DNA of 64,000 nt, taken from assembly GCF_013373865.1 (NCBI RefSeq), contig NC_050472.1:4087276-4151275 (forward strand). Reading direction: 5' to 3'. This DNA is from Monomorium pharaonis. Its lineage: Eukaryota > Arthropoda > Insecta > Hymenoptera > Formicidae. The first letter of the stretch is position 1, and each line of letters starts with the position of its first letter. Both the position numbers and the translations under genes were made by a program. Positions 50,801 through 63,477 of the stretch are shown here, one piece after another. The notes under the pieces are model-generated. The model was not told the origin of the DNA. It saw nothing but the letters and a program-made list of their open reading frames with translations, and did no database searches.

Positions 50801-53800
50801 CACTCGGCTCACATTCTTACCTAACGATACATTCAATTGCTATTTTTCTCGGATTCGTATCCATGAAAGATACGATGAATACGCGATGCATAAGTTTAAG
50901 CGTTAGCTCATATTCAGGGAAGTGTTACGTGTTATTCGCGTTATATAGCACACCGTTGGCACAAATCCACCTCGAGCTCCGTCATGCCTCGCCACATCAA
51001 CTACAAGTGATACCTCTCTTCTCTCTCACGCCCGCGAGCGCAATTCACAATGTAGTCAGGTAGAGACTCGCGGCGGTCTTATCGTCGTGGAAATCATTCA
51101 CCGCTCGCCTCGTTTTTCTTACGACCTTTAGCATCGGCATTGGCAAAGTCTATCCTTGTCTCGATTTCCGACGGCTCTCCCGCACGGGGAAAGAAAAGTG
51201 TTGCAAGAACGACTTCCGGTGCTTACCTGCCCCCGCGGCTTCTCGCGAACTTTTAAAGACGACCTCCGCAATCCGCGCTTTGCAAAATCTCTGGCGTTAT
51301 ACCTTGCTCAATGTGCGCGTGCTGAGGCAAGCAGTTCGTAATCGTGCAGGACACACGGATCTCACCTCCCCTCCCTCCCCGTTAGAAACCTCTTCCTCGC
51401 GGAGAGTCAATTCCCAGCACGAGAGCCTCAATGCCGGAAGTCAAGACAGCTATCTTCGAGTACCAAATCACAGCGGGACATTTCTTCTCTCCCGTCGCCC
51501 GTGAAGTTTTTTTTTTCTCGGTCGTGGACGCATATACTATAATATAATTACCGCGCTCTTCCGCAATAAGCGCCGCGCTCATCGTCGTCGCGGAGGACAA
51601 AGAGGAAAGCGCGCGCGAGCGCGCGAGAACGATCGAGTTCATCCGCGTCCCAGGCATGCGAGGCAAGCGTGTCTCTAAGTCAGCGGGTCATCGGGCAGGT
51701 CGTTGACTTGCGATTTCACGCATTCACGTGACGTTCCACTGACCCATATCCGACGTCATCGTCGTACACCTCTCGCGTGCGCGTGCTCCTCTTCCTGAAA
51801 CGATTTTTCTTTTTTCCGCCGCCCGTAATGCGCGAGGCCGTGTACCCGTGATCGATGAGGAGTGCGACGAGCTCGTCTCTCACGCCGTTTAAGTTGACGC
51901 ACGGCTACACGCCTCCGTAGTAAAAGTCACATAGAAACGCATCTCCGCGGCGATCGTAAGAGCGTGAAGAAGCGTTCCGTCTGCATTCTGTTCGACAGAA
52001 GTCTCACCTGAATTGCCTAGATCCGCGCGAATACCAGAGAGTCAAGAGGCTCTTTCGTCTCCGCGGGTATCTCCGTTTCTTATTACGACACTCAATTGTT
52101 GGAATTATAATTACATTTTGATACGATTGTATTAGACATGTATATGTGTTTATTAATTAAAAAAAGAACATCGGAGAGAGGAAACGCTCCGAAAGTGAAA
52201 CTGTTGCCCATAGACGGATACGGCTTCTCTGTGCGATCGCACGTGCACGAATAATTATTTAGATGTCATGTACAATGCATTTCGATTTACATATTCATGT
52301 AGAGTAGCAGTGCACCCGGTAACCACTATCTATTTATTCCCATATTTCATTGCCTATATACTGACAGAAAAATAATGCAAATGCTTTTTCCCTCGTCAGA
52401 TTTTTCCCTCATTGGTTTGCAGAAATAATTTCTTGTTACGTCATCCGGTTGACTTTTATTACAAGGTTTCTGTGACTCAATCATTTAGAATATCTCCATT
52501 GTTTTTAACAATACGAAAAAAAGGAAACATTGTTCATTTTAAAAGAGCAAATATTATAAGTAGTTTATTATTTTACGAGATTTAATGATCATCAAGTTTT
52601 TTCAAATGTTATATTTTAACGTAATAATTTAGTTTAAAAAAAGTTAATCACATAAAATATATTGACCCTAAGATCTAAAATGTACATAAAAATCACATTT
52701 AAATTAAAAATGTGATTTTTATTTAAAGTTATTTTAAAGTATGTTATGAATTACTGCATTAAATAAAAATGTGCACTTATTTTAAGAAATGCTGATGATC
52801 TCTAAATGATTGGATTACATGAAATATCCTGTGCAGTAAAATGCGATTAATCGAAATTACATTAAATTGGACTGAAACGGGAAACAAGAAACTCGTAATA
52901 AATATTCGTGGATATTAAAGAGTACGTTTCGTTTGTTTTGTCACACGAGTAATGTTGAAAGCTATGTGTATTGCACGTTGACACGTCATGAGATCACTAC
53001 GGGGTATCGAATGTCTGGTGTTATTGCGTAATCGGATCCCGCGCGTTCCAGTGCATTCCTCCAATCGATATTTCGCTTGCATCCGTTATGGAAATCGCGT
53101 ATGGAATATGAGCGCATAACGAATACCGGCGTACGATACCATAGGTAGGTGTGGCGGTATACGAAGTATCATGCAACTGTGTCCGGCCTGGCGGACGTAT
53201 TTGGTTACGAATGAGGATACGCACAGACGCACCACCTACGTGAACGCTAACACAATTCAGCACGTGGTCGTACCTTGCGACACCCGTCTCTCTTTCGAAA
53301 TTTCCCACACTGACCCCTCGGGAGTCCTAATTCGTATTTACAAGTACAAGTTGCGATTACTCGCAACAAACCATCGCGGTACTTCGATTATTTGCGCGCG
53401 GACGCTCGACCTTTTCTTTTCTGGAGAAGTCGCGTGGAACGCAGGGAGGGACAAGATAAAATACGGAGAAAAGCCGCAATAATTCCGTAAAAGAAATTAG
53501 ATAACCCGGAGAGAAAGAGAGTAAATTGCAGCAACGGAATTATTCATCGGGAAAACCGCGGCGCTTCGCCGCGCCGTTCGCGCTCCGCGCGGCTCTCGCA
53601 TTCGGTTCTGCTTCCTTTCGCGCAATCATACATACAGCGAAGTGAACACGCGCAGGGGACCGTTATCGTCGATCGGCGGAAGAAATGCACACGCACGCGG
53701 GCTCTTTTCCGCGCGACACCCCACGGAGGCGTGCGAGTCAAAGTTTCACCCGGCGCACGGAGTGGAATGCGCTCCCCGCGGGGGAAGTTATCTCCCGATC

Positions 53801-56800
53801 TCCCGTCTTGCGTAATTCTCTGCCCCTTTGAGGCCAACCTGTTTTTTTTTTTTTTTTTTTACCCGAAACCATCGCGTCCGACGCGATTATCTTTGTCGGG
53901 CGCGTTGCGGAGTCGCATGCAATACCGGATTGGACGCGAGTGTGCAACACACGCGAGGTCTCGATTAATTACGAATTTTCATTTCCTGAACGATGAGTAA
54001 ATTATTTTCGATATCTCTAAAACTAGACAATCACTTTACAAATATAACACGAAAATAAATGCACGTGTGTGCATGCGTGTGTATATACGTGTAACTTCTA
54101 CAAAAGAAAAGAAGGCAAGATATGTATTTTCTAAAATAAATTGATAAAATGAACAATACATATGGAATAAAATATAAATATGAAATGCATATATATGCAT
54201 AATTGGAATTAAAATTTTTATGTGACAACGGGAAAAGGCAAATTCGTCTTTATGCAATCCGTGTTCCGGTTTCTACTGCAATTCGGAACGAGTTCTTTCG
54301 GGCTTCGGGATACGCACTTAAATTACTCAATTGACCGCCTTACGCAATCGCTGTCAGATGCAAGATCGTAAATTTTTCGCCCCGTATAATCGCGATAATA
54401 AATGCATCACCGCGGGCGCACTAAAGCGCACGATAAAATCAACGGCGACGTGATACTAACAATAAGTTTAATAAGAGCAACGTGAAATCGAATGCCGCGC
54501 GGCATTCGAGGCTTCCATTTAACCGCGACGCTTTCCCGACACCCGGGAAGAAGAAAAACCGCGGAAAACCGGAGGAAAAACTCGCGCGTCGGTTACCATT
54601 ACGATGCGCGATGCGCGCTTGACACCGTTAATCCTACGACTCTTAATTAAAGAGTCAATTAGTTCGAGAAGGACAATTAAGTCGCGCGCGCGCGTTGGCT
54701 TTTCTTTCCGTTTTAAAACATTGAAATCGCGTTTAGAATTTCCTTCCCGTAATGAAAAAATAATTGCGAATCTTTCTTTCCGCGTTTCGACGCGCGTTAG
54801 ATTTTTTTTTTTACGTTACAGACGCGTAATTCTCGGTATATGCAAAGCCCGGATGAGCAGCCAAGGCGCGATAAATAAACCATGAACACGATGAATACGT
54901 CAGCGCGACGGAACGGCAAATTTATTGGGTAGATAAACCGAACTCGGACAGAGGCGCAATTTTTCATCGGCTCGTGGCACGCTCGATAGACTTTCATCTT
55001 AGCCCAAGCACCTCGATAATGAGCCGCGGCTTTGGCGTATAATCTCTCGCCTGTAATTAACCGACCGATGCCCGTGCAAATGAGCGCAGTTGACTCGCTC
55101 GAGTGATCGTGCGCGCGCGCGATCGTGGACTTATTTTTCGCGGGACGAATTCTTTCGTCGCCTTTGCACAAGAATCTCGAGGACGGTTCCGAGGGGGAAA
55201 AACCCCAAGGATTCCAAATAGAAGTACACCGCGATCGCCACGAGGCTAAAATCCGAAAACGAGAGGTCGAAAAGGTAAATGCGATCGGCTTTGATCCTTG
55301 AAATCCGCGCGGACTCCCCGCGTGTTGTATACTCATTCTCTCGGTGAAACTCGCGTGTGAAATCTCGCCGCACCTCGCGGGAGATGATGTTGCCGGATGA
55401 CAGCATCTTCTTCGCGGATTAACGTGAAAAATCGGCGAAAGGACAGAAAGGCGACATCCCCCGTGATTTCCACCGTCGCCGCCGGTGATTTCAACGGTCG
55501 GCAGCTGGCGCAAAATGCGTAACCGCATGCACAACGTGCAGTGTCATCGCATTCGCCGGCGCGAATATCGCTTTTTGCAACGATCACGGCGATCGATTGA
55601 TTACGTGACGTGGAGTAAGAAGACTCCGAGGCTGATTGGGTCTTCATTGTACGCTCGGGTATACGCGGGACGTCCCCGAGGAAGCGGCTCGTATTACGAA
55701 ATAATATACATATTACGAATATCTCGCGTTCTTTCCCTCCGATTTGAGAATTCGAGTTAAGACTCAGATCGAATATTTCAGTAAATCAATGTATTCGCAA
55801 AATTGCTGACTCTACGTTTAAGAAAATTATTTAAACTATTCATGTAAATCAATTATTAATATTGAAAAACAAATGATATCCTATTAGAACTACCGAAGGT
55901 GTCAATTTGATAATTTTTTATGTTTACTTTCAATTAGCGAAGAATTATTTTTGAGTTATTTGTATCAGTGTAATTATTTTTATTACTTTCATGTATTTTC
56001 AATATTCTGGACTGTGAGGCACTAGCCTTGTTGAATAATTATCAGGAAATAATTGAACAAAAATAGAAAGATAAGACTTTAAAATATGATAAATTGCAAA
56101 ATAATCGATATTTTTTTAGACTTAATTTTTATACAGGCTTTATTAAAATGTCATTTTTACTTGAAAATACAATCTATATTACGTCTTTTTTATTTGTTCA
56201 CAACGCACACATTTAACTAGTTCAATTTTTTATCCTTTATTAACTGGTGCAGTGACCTTGTAATACAAAAAAGTTGACAAAAATTAAAATGATTAGCAGA
56301 GCCAAAATCGATTTCAAATTTTTTTTGAAACATTTAATTAATATCGCCGATGTTGAGACACCGTGTATATTTGTCGTTAGAGGCTAGACGGAGCTGTAAC
56401 GCGATTAGAATCAACGGAGGCTCGCAGCTGCAGTCGCTCGCTCATCTGTGACTCGGCCATCGCGGACTCGAAGAGTATCGGTGTAGTGCTTGCTCATAGC
56501 GGGGGATTTAATCCCCGAGGAATACACATTCCCCGCGCGATTGACGTATCAAACCGCCTCGTAATCTCTCGTATTCCTTTCCTATTAAACGTAACGACTG
56601 TTTCGAGAAATGCTAACTTAGGCTCTTGGCATTTATTTCTTCCTGGTCTTCCATATGTGATCCGCGTTTAATTAATCCGCACGGGTGTACCACTTAATTG
56701 ATTGCGATTCGACAGATTGACGGAACCAATATTAATATTCGGGTCCGTGATTAAACACGCGCGCGTTCGTTCCTTGTCGGCAACAAGGTTGGAGGCGACC

Positions 56801-59800
56801 TTGGAAGTTTCGACGGAGGCGACGGGAGATTTTCGAGCGATTTCGGAGCCAGGAGGGACTGTCAGCTCGCTCGCCTGTCGGACAACAACTCGCGCCCGTT
56901 ATGTCTCGGGAATGCAGCGATTCACCGTGCACGGTCGCTTCGGCGTAACTTCCCCCGTCGCCCAAGAACGTGCGGCGCGTGGCCACGTCTTGGCGATTCA
57001 GCGCAAATAAAGGGGGAAAAAAACGCAATAGAGAAAAAAGCGCCGGTACGCGGTCGAATGACGTAATCGGAATCTCGAAATTCCGCGACGTGGCGCCGCG
57101 ACGACGTGGGAAGCCGGGCCGACCTCAATCTAATCTGTAACGAAACGACGCGACCCCGAAATCCAACCGCGTAATTTTCGCCTTACATTTCCCGTCGCGT
57201 ATCGCGACGAGGATTGGATCGTTTCGAGGATTCTTGCGATTCCTCGCGTGATCCCCCCGACAACTTCGCCGGCTGTTTCGCCGAGTGGCGAAGCGACAGC
57301 TGGCAACGCTCCAAGAGAGAGAAATCCCTCTCGCGCGGTAATAACCGGGATAAATGGATAAATTGTTACATCAATCGGAAGCTATCGATTCATTACGACT
57401 AATCTCCTCTCTCTCTCTCTTCCTCGCGATCTCAACGATCGCCAGCTGCGACCGGTCGCGAGCGAGGTGAGAGAAAACAAACAGCGGCCGTCCGAGCGAC
57501 TCATCCCGCAATTGCATGACGCTCCGGAAAGCGGATCGTGATTCTTATAGACCTATCACGTATATCGCTTATTAACACGTCGCGTTGCGTAACGGCGCGA
57601 TGAGGGATCACGTTGACGTCACGGGTGTCGAAGAATTCCCGTAATTACGGCCTGCGCGATTTGGTCACGCACTCCTGGCGGCATAAAACATTGGCGCGAT
57701 ATTGAGAAGTAATGTAAAGACGATAGGGCCCAATATAGGTCCAATGTTGTAAAGTGAACGCTTCTATCTTATTTAGCTAATTTGTCCAAGCAGCAATACT
57801 GGCTCAGTATTGGTTCAACGTTGGACAAATGTTGAGTTATTCAATTTTTCATATTAAACGTTAATTACATCCCAATTTGAAATCAATATTTTATTATCAA
57901 TATTGGCGTTACATTGGGAAATATTGGGGAAATATTGGCCAATGTACTTCCAATATTTAGCCAATATTAGCCAACATATTTTGCTACTGGGGACATCTCA
58001 TCCTGCTCCCCGCGCGAACCACGGCACCTACGATACACTTGTAATTATAACCGGCGCAAACATAATCAGCCGTTATTTTGTCGTTACGCCCTGGTTCGCC
58101 ACAAAGCGACCCCAATAAACCCGGATTCGTCGATAAAAAAATCGGAAACGGCATTTGCGTGCTGCGCGCGGAGTTTACATTATTTCCGCCCGACGTGCTC
58201 GTCGCAACTGTATTAATTAATCGGACGGCTTTATCAAGGCCATCGGGAAACATCAGGAAACACTTGATCTCGAAACGCTGAACATTTTCAATGGGGGAAA
58301 TGATTCTTCTATTCTCTCGTCGGGTGAAAGTGACGTATGCGCTGTAAAACGTGGGTCTAAAGTTTCTCCGACGAAACCTTTAATAAGATAAAATCTCAGT
58401 GGGTCACCATTTAAACAAAATACTTTTTTCCCGACAAAATAAACAAATTAGACGACGGAGATGTATTTAACGTGTCGCGCGAGAGCTGCGGTGATGGAAG
58501 ATCAATGCGGCTTTTGAAAGCGGCGGAACGGGGAGGCCGGCGATCATCATTTTCACCCGCGAGAGACGCAACAAGAGACGCCGGCGGATTTTCTATTTAT
58601 GTTCAGCCCGAGAAGGTATCGAAATACGCAGATCGGTATCCCGCGAGATCGTACACTCGACCAGCCGACCAGCCAGCCAGCCAGCCGGTCGGACGAGTGA
58701 AAAACGGATGGGAGAGCGATCGGATGTATCACGCCGTCTTGGGGCCCCGCGGCTAAGGCCCCCTTCCCCCTCCCCCAACTTCGGCCGCGATCGCAAATAG
58801 ACGATAATGATGGACACGGATAGGCGTACGTGGACTTTCGAATGCATGTTCGATTTCGTGTTTTCTAATAAAAAAAAAAAACGCGTATCGTTAATACCGT
58901 GTAGAAAATGTAACGGATGATTGCGGCCGGAGAAAGTGAAGATAATTCGATCGATCGATCGATCGTTGACCCTCGATGAAAGGGTCTGAGATACAAATTT
59001 GAGGCGCGATATTGAAAATTTCGTTCGACGTTAATTTGGAATTGGCGACTGCGTTCGAATCGAATAGATTCTATTAAAGCTGCGATCCTATGATCCGGAC
59101 TCCCGTGATTAACTTTCAATATAATTTACATTCTAAATAATTAACCTTAAAAAAGAGCGTCTTATTGGTTCAAGTGTCATGGCCACTTTTTCATTTTTTT
59201 AAGGATATTAAAAAAAATTCTATTAAATTCATGAACAACTTTAAAAGAACAAATGTCTACTTTGAAAAACAACGTGCAGTAAATTTTCATCGATAGAGAT
59301 CGGTCAAATACGGAATATCCATTAAGTGAAGGATTAACTCTCAGTTAAATGTCTAGGATACATGAAATTATTTGCGTACCCTAGATCGCAAATTCTCACG
59401 CTACTGAATCGAGAAATTTTCAAGAGAAGTGTCGTGAACTCGTCGCTTCTTCTTCCGCGTGAATTTCCTCGACCTCAAGAAAATATCTCCTAAGGACGCG
59501 GCTGTCGAAATCCCCGCAGATTCATATCTCGAGTCCGACAAGAGTGTATCGCGTCGGATGGGAAACCATCGCGCATCACCTCGTCGTAATCCGCCACTCC
59601 GAAAGCGCGCCGGAGCCGTGGGGAGCCACGCGGGACGTACGGCCCTGGGCCCGGGCCCCGAGCGGCGGTGGTCCGCGGCGCGGGCACACACACTCGTCCC
59701 GTCGTTCGGCTCGGTCGAGTCGAGTCGAGTCCGCCGCGTTGTGTATCGTCGAATCGCGCGACTCGCGACGCTCCTCGCTCTCCGAACGTTTTTCGCGCCG

Positions 59801-62800
59801 CCGTGTGGGTGTTTTTTCTCTTTCCGCGAGTGTTCTCGGCGCCTGGGTGCGTCCGGCCCCGAAGGAGAGACACGGGGAGAACGCGGGAGAGGTCCGTCCG
59901 CGTGATGCGGCCTGCGGGAAACCGCGACGTCGCGATCGGCACCGGATCCCGCACAGCCAGCCGCCGCCGATTTCGTGGCCGCGCGACCTCGAGATCGAGA
60001 GATCTCGTCATTTCGTCCCGTGGATCGCGATCAGGCGCGATCGATGCGCGCGAGTGAGAAAGCGTGATACGTCACGAGACGTCGTCGCTGTGCGAATCTT
60101 CGTTCGCATGATCGCGAGATCAGTCCGGATCCGCCCGTCCATTCTCCCTTCTCCCCCTTTCTTACCATTTTCGATCTAGGTTCTTCCAGCGTCTTTTCAG
60201 GTTTCTCTACGTGCCGCGAGTTGCCAAGGTAAATTGACGGATTCCTTCTCGAAGTGAAAACAAAAAATCCATTCTGTGGACAACGAAGAACGTCACGATC
60301 GAGAGAGCCCCCTCTCTCTCTCTCTCTCTCTCTCTGTTTCTCCGCGTCTCCTCGAGAATTGCAGTTCCCCTCCCGCCGAAGTGTCGTTACCGGTTCTCGA
60401 TCCCCGTCGCCGTGCTCGTCTCTCGCTACATCGCCAACCGAGCGAGCTAATTATTTTATCCCGCGGATTTTTTCATCCCCCTTATTGCGGAGAGCTGATG
60501 TGACAGCATCGTGCGCGTGGCAAGAAAAGGAAGGTTAGGGGGAACCTGGCCGCGCGCGCGCGCGCACCGACTCACGTTGCACTTCCGGGGGATCTGGAAT
60601 TCGATTCGAGGCGGCCGACCGGCGGCCTATATATCCGAGTACTGTTATTATAATCGACGAATCCGCGTAACGGTACGCTCCGCGAAAGGGCGAAAGGCGC
60701 CGCGCGGCTCGTTGTTTACGCGCGAAAATTAGCGTGGGAGCGGACGCCGCCTGTGTGTGAAAAAAAAGGCTTCTCCGATTGTCACCTCGATCTACTGGTC
60801 TTTAATCTCGATTCGCGCGGAGAAACCTTCGAAAATTCGACTTGCGTGTAGAAACCTGTTCTTTGCGACTGATTCTTTTATTTGTTTTTCTCCGGTAATT
60901 TTTTTTTAATTGTGTTATTGTGACGCAGAAAGTACAGCAAGCGTATCTCACGTTTTGCTCTTAGCTGAACTTGTATGGTTTATCTTTTTTCTTTCCGTCA
61001 TCTAGATACATATTTTATGTTGAGTGCAGAAAGTGTAACGCGGTGCGGCAGCAGAGAACAAATTTTAAATTTATTCTCTGCAGCTAAACTTATAGTATTG
61101 TTTTCTTTTTTTTTTTTTCTTTCTAATACATATCCATTTTATTTCAAATATAGAAAGTTTAATTTGGAGCTGCAAAGAACAAGTGTTTTATACTTATGGA
61201 TAATTATTTGGCAAAAACTTCTTCAGTTGACTTAAATCAAATCAAGAAAAATTATGTAAAATATAGTTTAATCAACTATCTGTAATAAAATTATCATGTG
61301 TGCAAACTTGCTTTTTAAGATAGTTTATAAAGTGTCTTTTACGTCAAACTGTTGGATTGATTGTGTGCCAATTACTAATTACTAGGATCACCTTGGCGAG
61401 TTGGCATCATGCCTGCACCAAAAATGTCAGTGATTGGTGATTCCATCAGGCTGGTCCCTGCTGGTAGTCCTGCCCTCTTTGAGCTGTCTGCATTAGGTTT
61501 CAGCAGCAGTGAGATCGACGTCCAGATCATAAGTGAGTGTCAGTCTGTTTAATTATTTTTAAATGACAATCCACAAGACCACGTATGTCTGACATATGGG
61601 CAAATTACAGCACCCTCGAAGAGGCACATTCCCGCGAGAATTGACGAGGAGCCCGGACGATCCGGCGAGTTCCGCGTCGAGTTCACACCAACTGAAGTGG
61701 GCAGCCACCTCGTGGAAGTCAGCATCGCGGGACAAAAGCTACCGGCGGGACCTCTCGTCGCCAAGGTGTACAACAGCAGTCTAATCCAAGTTACTGACGT
61801 GCCTAGCGCTGTGGTTGGACATGCCTGTCAATTCAGAGGTGAAACATTGATTGTATTTTGCATTTTACACTTCTTGAATATGTTTTAAGCCTGGAATGTT
61901 TACAGTGGATGCCAGCGCTGCTGGGGAAGGTCAGCTAGAGATCTCCATAAATGAGGGTGAGGTGCCCAATCATGTCCAGGTGGTAGGCGGTGGCCGTTGT
62001 CTCGTATCCTTCACCCCTGAGGTAGCCAAACCTCACTACATTGACATAAAGTTTAATGGGGAAGCGGTACGTGGATGTCCCTTCGTCTGCAATGTGTCGG
62101 ACACGAGTAGAGTCATGTTGAGCTTGAATCATTTAGAACTGATCCCAGTCGAACAGCCTGCCAGCTTTCACATGGGAGTCGACGGAAGTGGCAGCGCAGA
62201 ACTAGCAGTTTATGTAAGGGGTAAGTCATGCACTTATAGTACAATAATTCAAAATATAATTTTTTTAATATAACGTATTTCAAAATTTTTATAAAGATAC
62301 AATAATATATATTAATATTATTTTAATATAATATCAGAGGATGGAGTAATAAATTATTGAATAATTATTAATTTATTTTTTAAACGATTGTCTTTTAGGA
62401 CCAAACAGCGAGTTGCCAGTTAAAGTCACTGGTAACGTAAGCAGCGGTTTTACCGCGGAATTTATACCGAAGGAAGTGGGAGTACACTCAATTAGCGTAG
62501 AATACAACGGTTATCCCGTAAATGGGACGCCGTTTTTGGCTAAAGCATTTAACGCGGATAAAGTGCTAATTGGCCCTGTGGCTAGAGGTAGCGTTGGTCA
62601 ACCAACCCACTTTACTGGTACGTAATAGCAGTGACAAATATTTAATTTCTAATTAATATTTTAAGTGCATCCTATTGAATTAAAAAATTTAATTGATGTA
62701 ATAATATGTCAATAGTCGATGCAAGTCAAGCTGGTGAAGGAAACCTGGAGATCACGATATCGGCTCGCGGCCAGAACATACCGACGCAAGTGACACCGCA

Positions 62801-63036
62801 AGGAAACGCGCGGTTCTCCGTCAGCTTCGTACCGTTCGAGGCGTGCGAGCACGTTATCAACATTGCCTTCAATAAAAAAACCGTGCCCGGCTGTCCTATA
62901 GTAACGAGAGTAGGTGGCGATAGCCACGTGACTGTGAGCGGGCAGGCGTTAAGCAGCGCTGGATTAGGACGGCAAAGCTATCTCACCGTCAGTAACGTTG
63001 CCGGTAGCTTGGAAGACTTAGAAGTTAACGTTGAAG
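38804..63036 (+). CDS. jbug: Filamin-type actin-binding protein with three CH domains, jitterbug-like (3' end outside window)
   Basis: Eighteen in-phase GT-AG exons: 38804-39173, 43911-44035, 44378-44508, 44878-45091, 45172-45289, 45584-45771, 45977-46132, 46391-46532, 46604-46809, 47130-48639, 48720-48855, 49115-49194, 49268-49435, 61386-61532, 61611-61838, 61906-62220, 62399-62617 and 62716-63036. They encode 1591 complete codons and stop in mid-repeat. CH1 is about 36-152 (FRDGTRLCALVEVL), CH2 about 158-268 (NSGVYLSALLDYC) and CH3 about 272-378 (NDGRALCGIVRNLGG). Three Ig-filamin repeats follow (383-634), then a Ser-rich linker (635 to about 1035), then six complete repeats and the start of another. 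Filamin A and cheerio have two CH domains; three plus a long linker point to jitterbug, an actin crosslinker of mechanically loaded cells. The first ATG has A at -3; an acceptor just upstream implies 5' non-coding exons. The gene continues past the window. Confidence 0.94.
39174..43910 (+). other. First coding intron of the filamin-type gene: no gene seen
   Basis: A 4737-base intron inside CH1. It is AT-rich at 39174-40020 and 43000-43550, and CpG-rich at about 40030-41470 and 41870-42960. It contains an inverted-terminal-repeat element at 41590-41827. ORFs in the CpG-rich part are unsupported. A T-tract and CGCG-rich runs near 42200-42500 resemble promoter-like sequence. Confidence 0.6.
41590..41827. 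mobile_element. Possible MITE with short terminal inverted repeats
   Basis: TACACTGAG at 41590 and CTCAGTGTA at 41819-41827 bracket 238 bases of AT-rich DNA in the first filamin intron. The outer TA may again be the target duplication. The repeats are only 9 bases, so confidence is modest. Confidence 0.4.
44509..47129 (+). other. Short filamin-gene introns above 300 bases
   Basis: 44036-44377, 44509-44877 and 46810-47129 are ordinary AT-leaning introns without recognisable features. Confidence 0.6.
47724..47951 (+). repeat. jbug: Tandem protein repeats in the Ser-rich linker
   Basis: Three degenerate units of about 27 residues with the frame K-E-[ST]-[NK]-[KD]-[DE]-I-Y-[SN]-S, followed by N/K-R/H-x-R-S-R-S-P (for example KESKDIYSSSTLNRSRSPDL). 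They lie in the middle of a 400-residue low-complexity, Ser/Thr/Asn-rich linker encoded by one 1510-base exon. The SRSP/TRSP sites resemble proline-directed or SR-kinase targets, and the IY pair could be a tyrosine phosphosite; both are inferences. Confidence 0.75.
49918..50061. repeat. Fold-back element
   Basis: CGCACTGGTGCACATTAAAG (from 49939) is repeated inverted at 50021-50043, and the homology extends outward through AGCGATTGGATTG / CAATCGAAATCGCT. The arms of about 35-40 bases enclose about 65 bases of spacer. It looks like a non-autonomous element inside the filamin intron. Confidence 0.65.
57729..57991. repeat. CCAATATT-rich repeat with internal hairpin
   Basis: Many copies of CCAATATT/AATATTGG and related words, dense at 57895-57975, ending in TTGCTACTGGGG. 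Inside it 57781-57829 is a hairpin: TTTGTCCAA pairs with TTGGACAAA, and AATACTG with CAGTATT, around a 3-base loop. It looks like a non-autonomous mobile element or satellite fragment. Confidence 0.55.
58948..58965. repeat. (CGAT)n run
   Basis: Four and a half CGAT units; self-complementary. Confidence 0.8.
59430..60760 (+). promoter_or_regulatory. CpG-rich block, candidate internal promoter and 5' leader for the short filamin isoform
   Basis: The last kilobases of the 11.95-kb intron change sharply to CpG-dense sequence with no sustained coding frame. A good donor, GCCAAG|GTAAAT, lies at 60228/60229 and could join a non-coding leader directly to the acceptor at 61385. A TATATAT box lies at 60628-60634, downstream of that donor, and may mark a second start. 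A short CT tract sits at about 60310-60335. Similar CpG blocks sit at the 5' ends of other genes in the window. Confidence 0.45.
61409..63036 (+). CDS. jbug: Candidate short isoform of the filamin-type gene (Ig repeats only), start at Met1190
   Basis: The exon after the 11.95-kb intron holds an in-frame ATG 23 bases inside its 5' end (context GGCATCATGC, A at -3). Translation from here gives MPAPKMSVIGDSIRLVPAG and then filamin repeats, with no CH domains and no Ser-rich linker. The boundary coincides with the start of an Ig repeat, so the product would be a clean repeat-only protein. Insect filamin genes are known to produce CH-less short forms from internal promoters. That this start is used is inference. 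Confidence 0.5.
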
Positions 63037-63477
63037 GTAACTATCGCTGCATGAAACTGCGTGAAACACGACGCACGAGTCACAATTATTTTTTGTTGTA
63101 GCACATATGTTTGCTTTATTCAAATTGATTGTAAATTACGTTTTAGTAGCATTCTGTACACAAGTAAGATTTTGCTGAGATACGATTGACTTTCTTGCAA
63201 AATTATATTTAAGGAACACTACGACACTTGTAACACATGTATGTAAATGCACACAACTTGCACACGCACATGCATACTTATATACGTAATGTCATCAACA
63301 AAAAATGCACAGAAGCATCCATGTATTAATTAACCTTACTTAATACCAGAGGGATTTCCTGTTTTGTTTTTAATGTCACGAATATCAACGTAATTATCGT
63401 GGAGACTTGTACAGAATTATTCATCTGTGTGTGTCTCGTTAATGTATAGCTTGAGAGCAATTCTCTCTCTGTTGCAG

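Larger units (their letters stand above)
49436..59429 (+). other. Most of the 11.95-kb filamin intron: no gene seen
   Basis: AT-rich parts (49436-50870, 52080-52960, 55760-56340, 58830-59400) alternate with CpG-rich parts (50870-52080, 52960-55760, 56340-58830). The ORFs in the CpG-rich parts are short, overlap on all frames and show no domain. Contents: an inverted repeat at 49918-50061, a CCAATATT-rich repeat at 57729-57991, a CCAG run at 58670-58686 and a CGAT run at 58948-58965. The amount of CpG-rich sequence for an intron suggests enhancers or several start sites. Confidence 0.6.

Noticed and set aside
54797..55534. 245-aa minus-strand ORF in the filamin intron
   Set aside because: The longest intronic frame, but it has no recognisable domain and sits in CpG-rich DNA with competing frames.
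59544..60179. 211-aa Arg-rich ORF and its overlapping frames
   Set aside because: CpG-dense DNA yields long Arg/Ser/Pro frames on all strands; interpreted as the candidate internal promoter and leader.
38804..63036. Calling the gene cheerio/filamin A
   Set aside because: Three CH domains and a 400-residue Ser-rich linker do not fit the two-CH filamin A layout.
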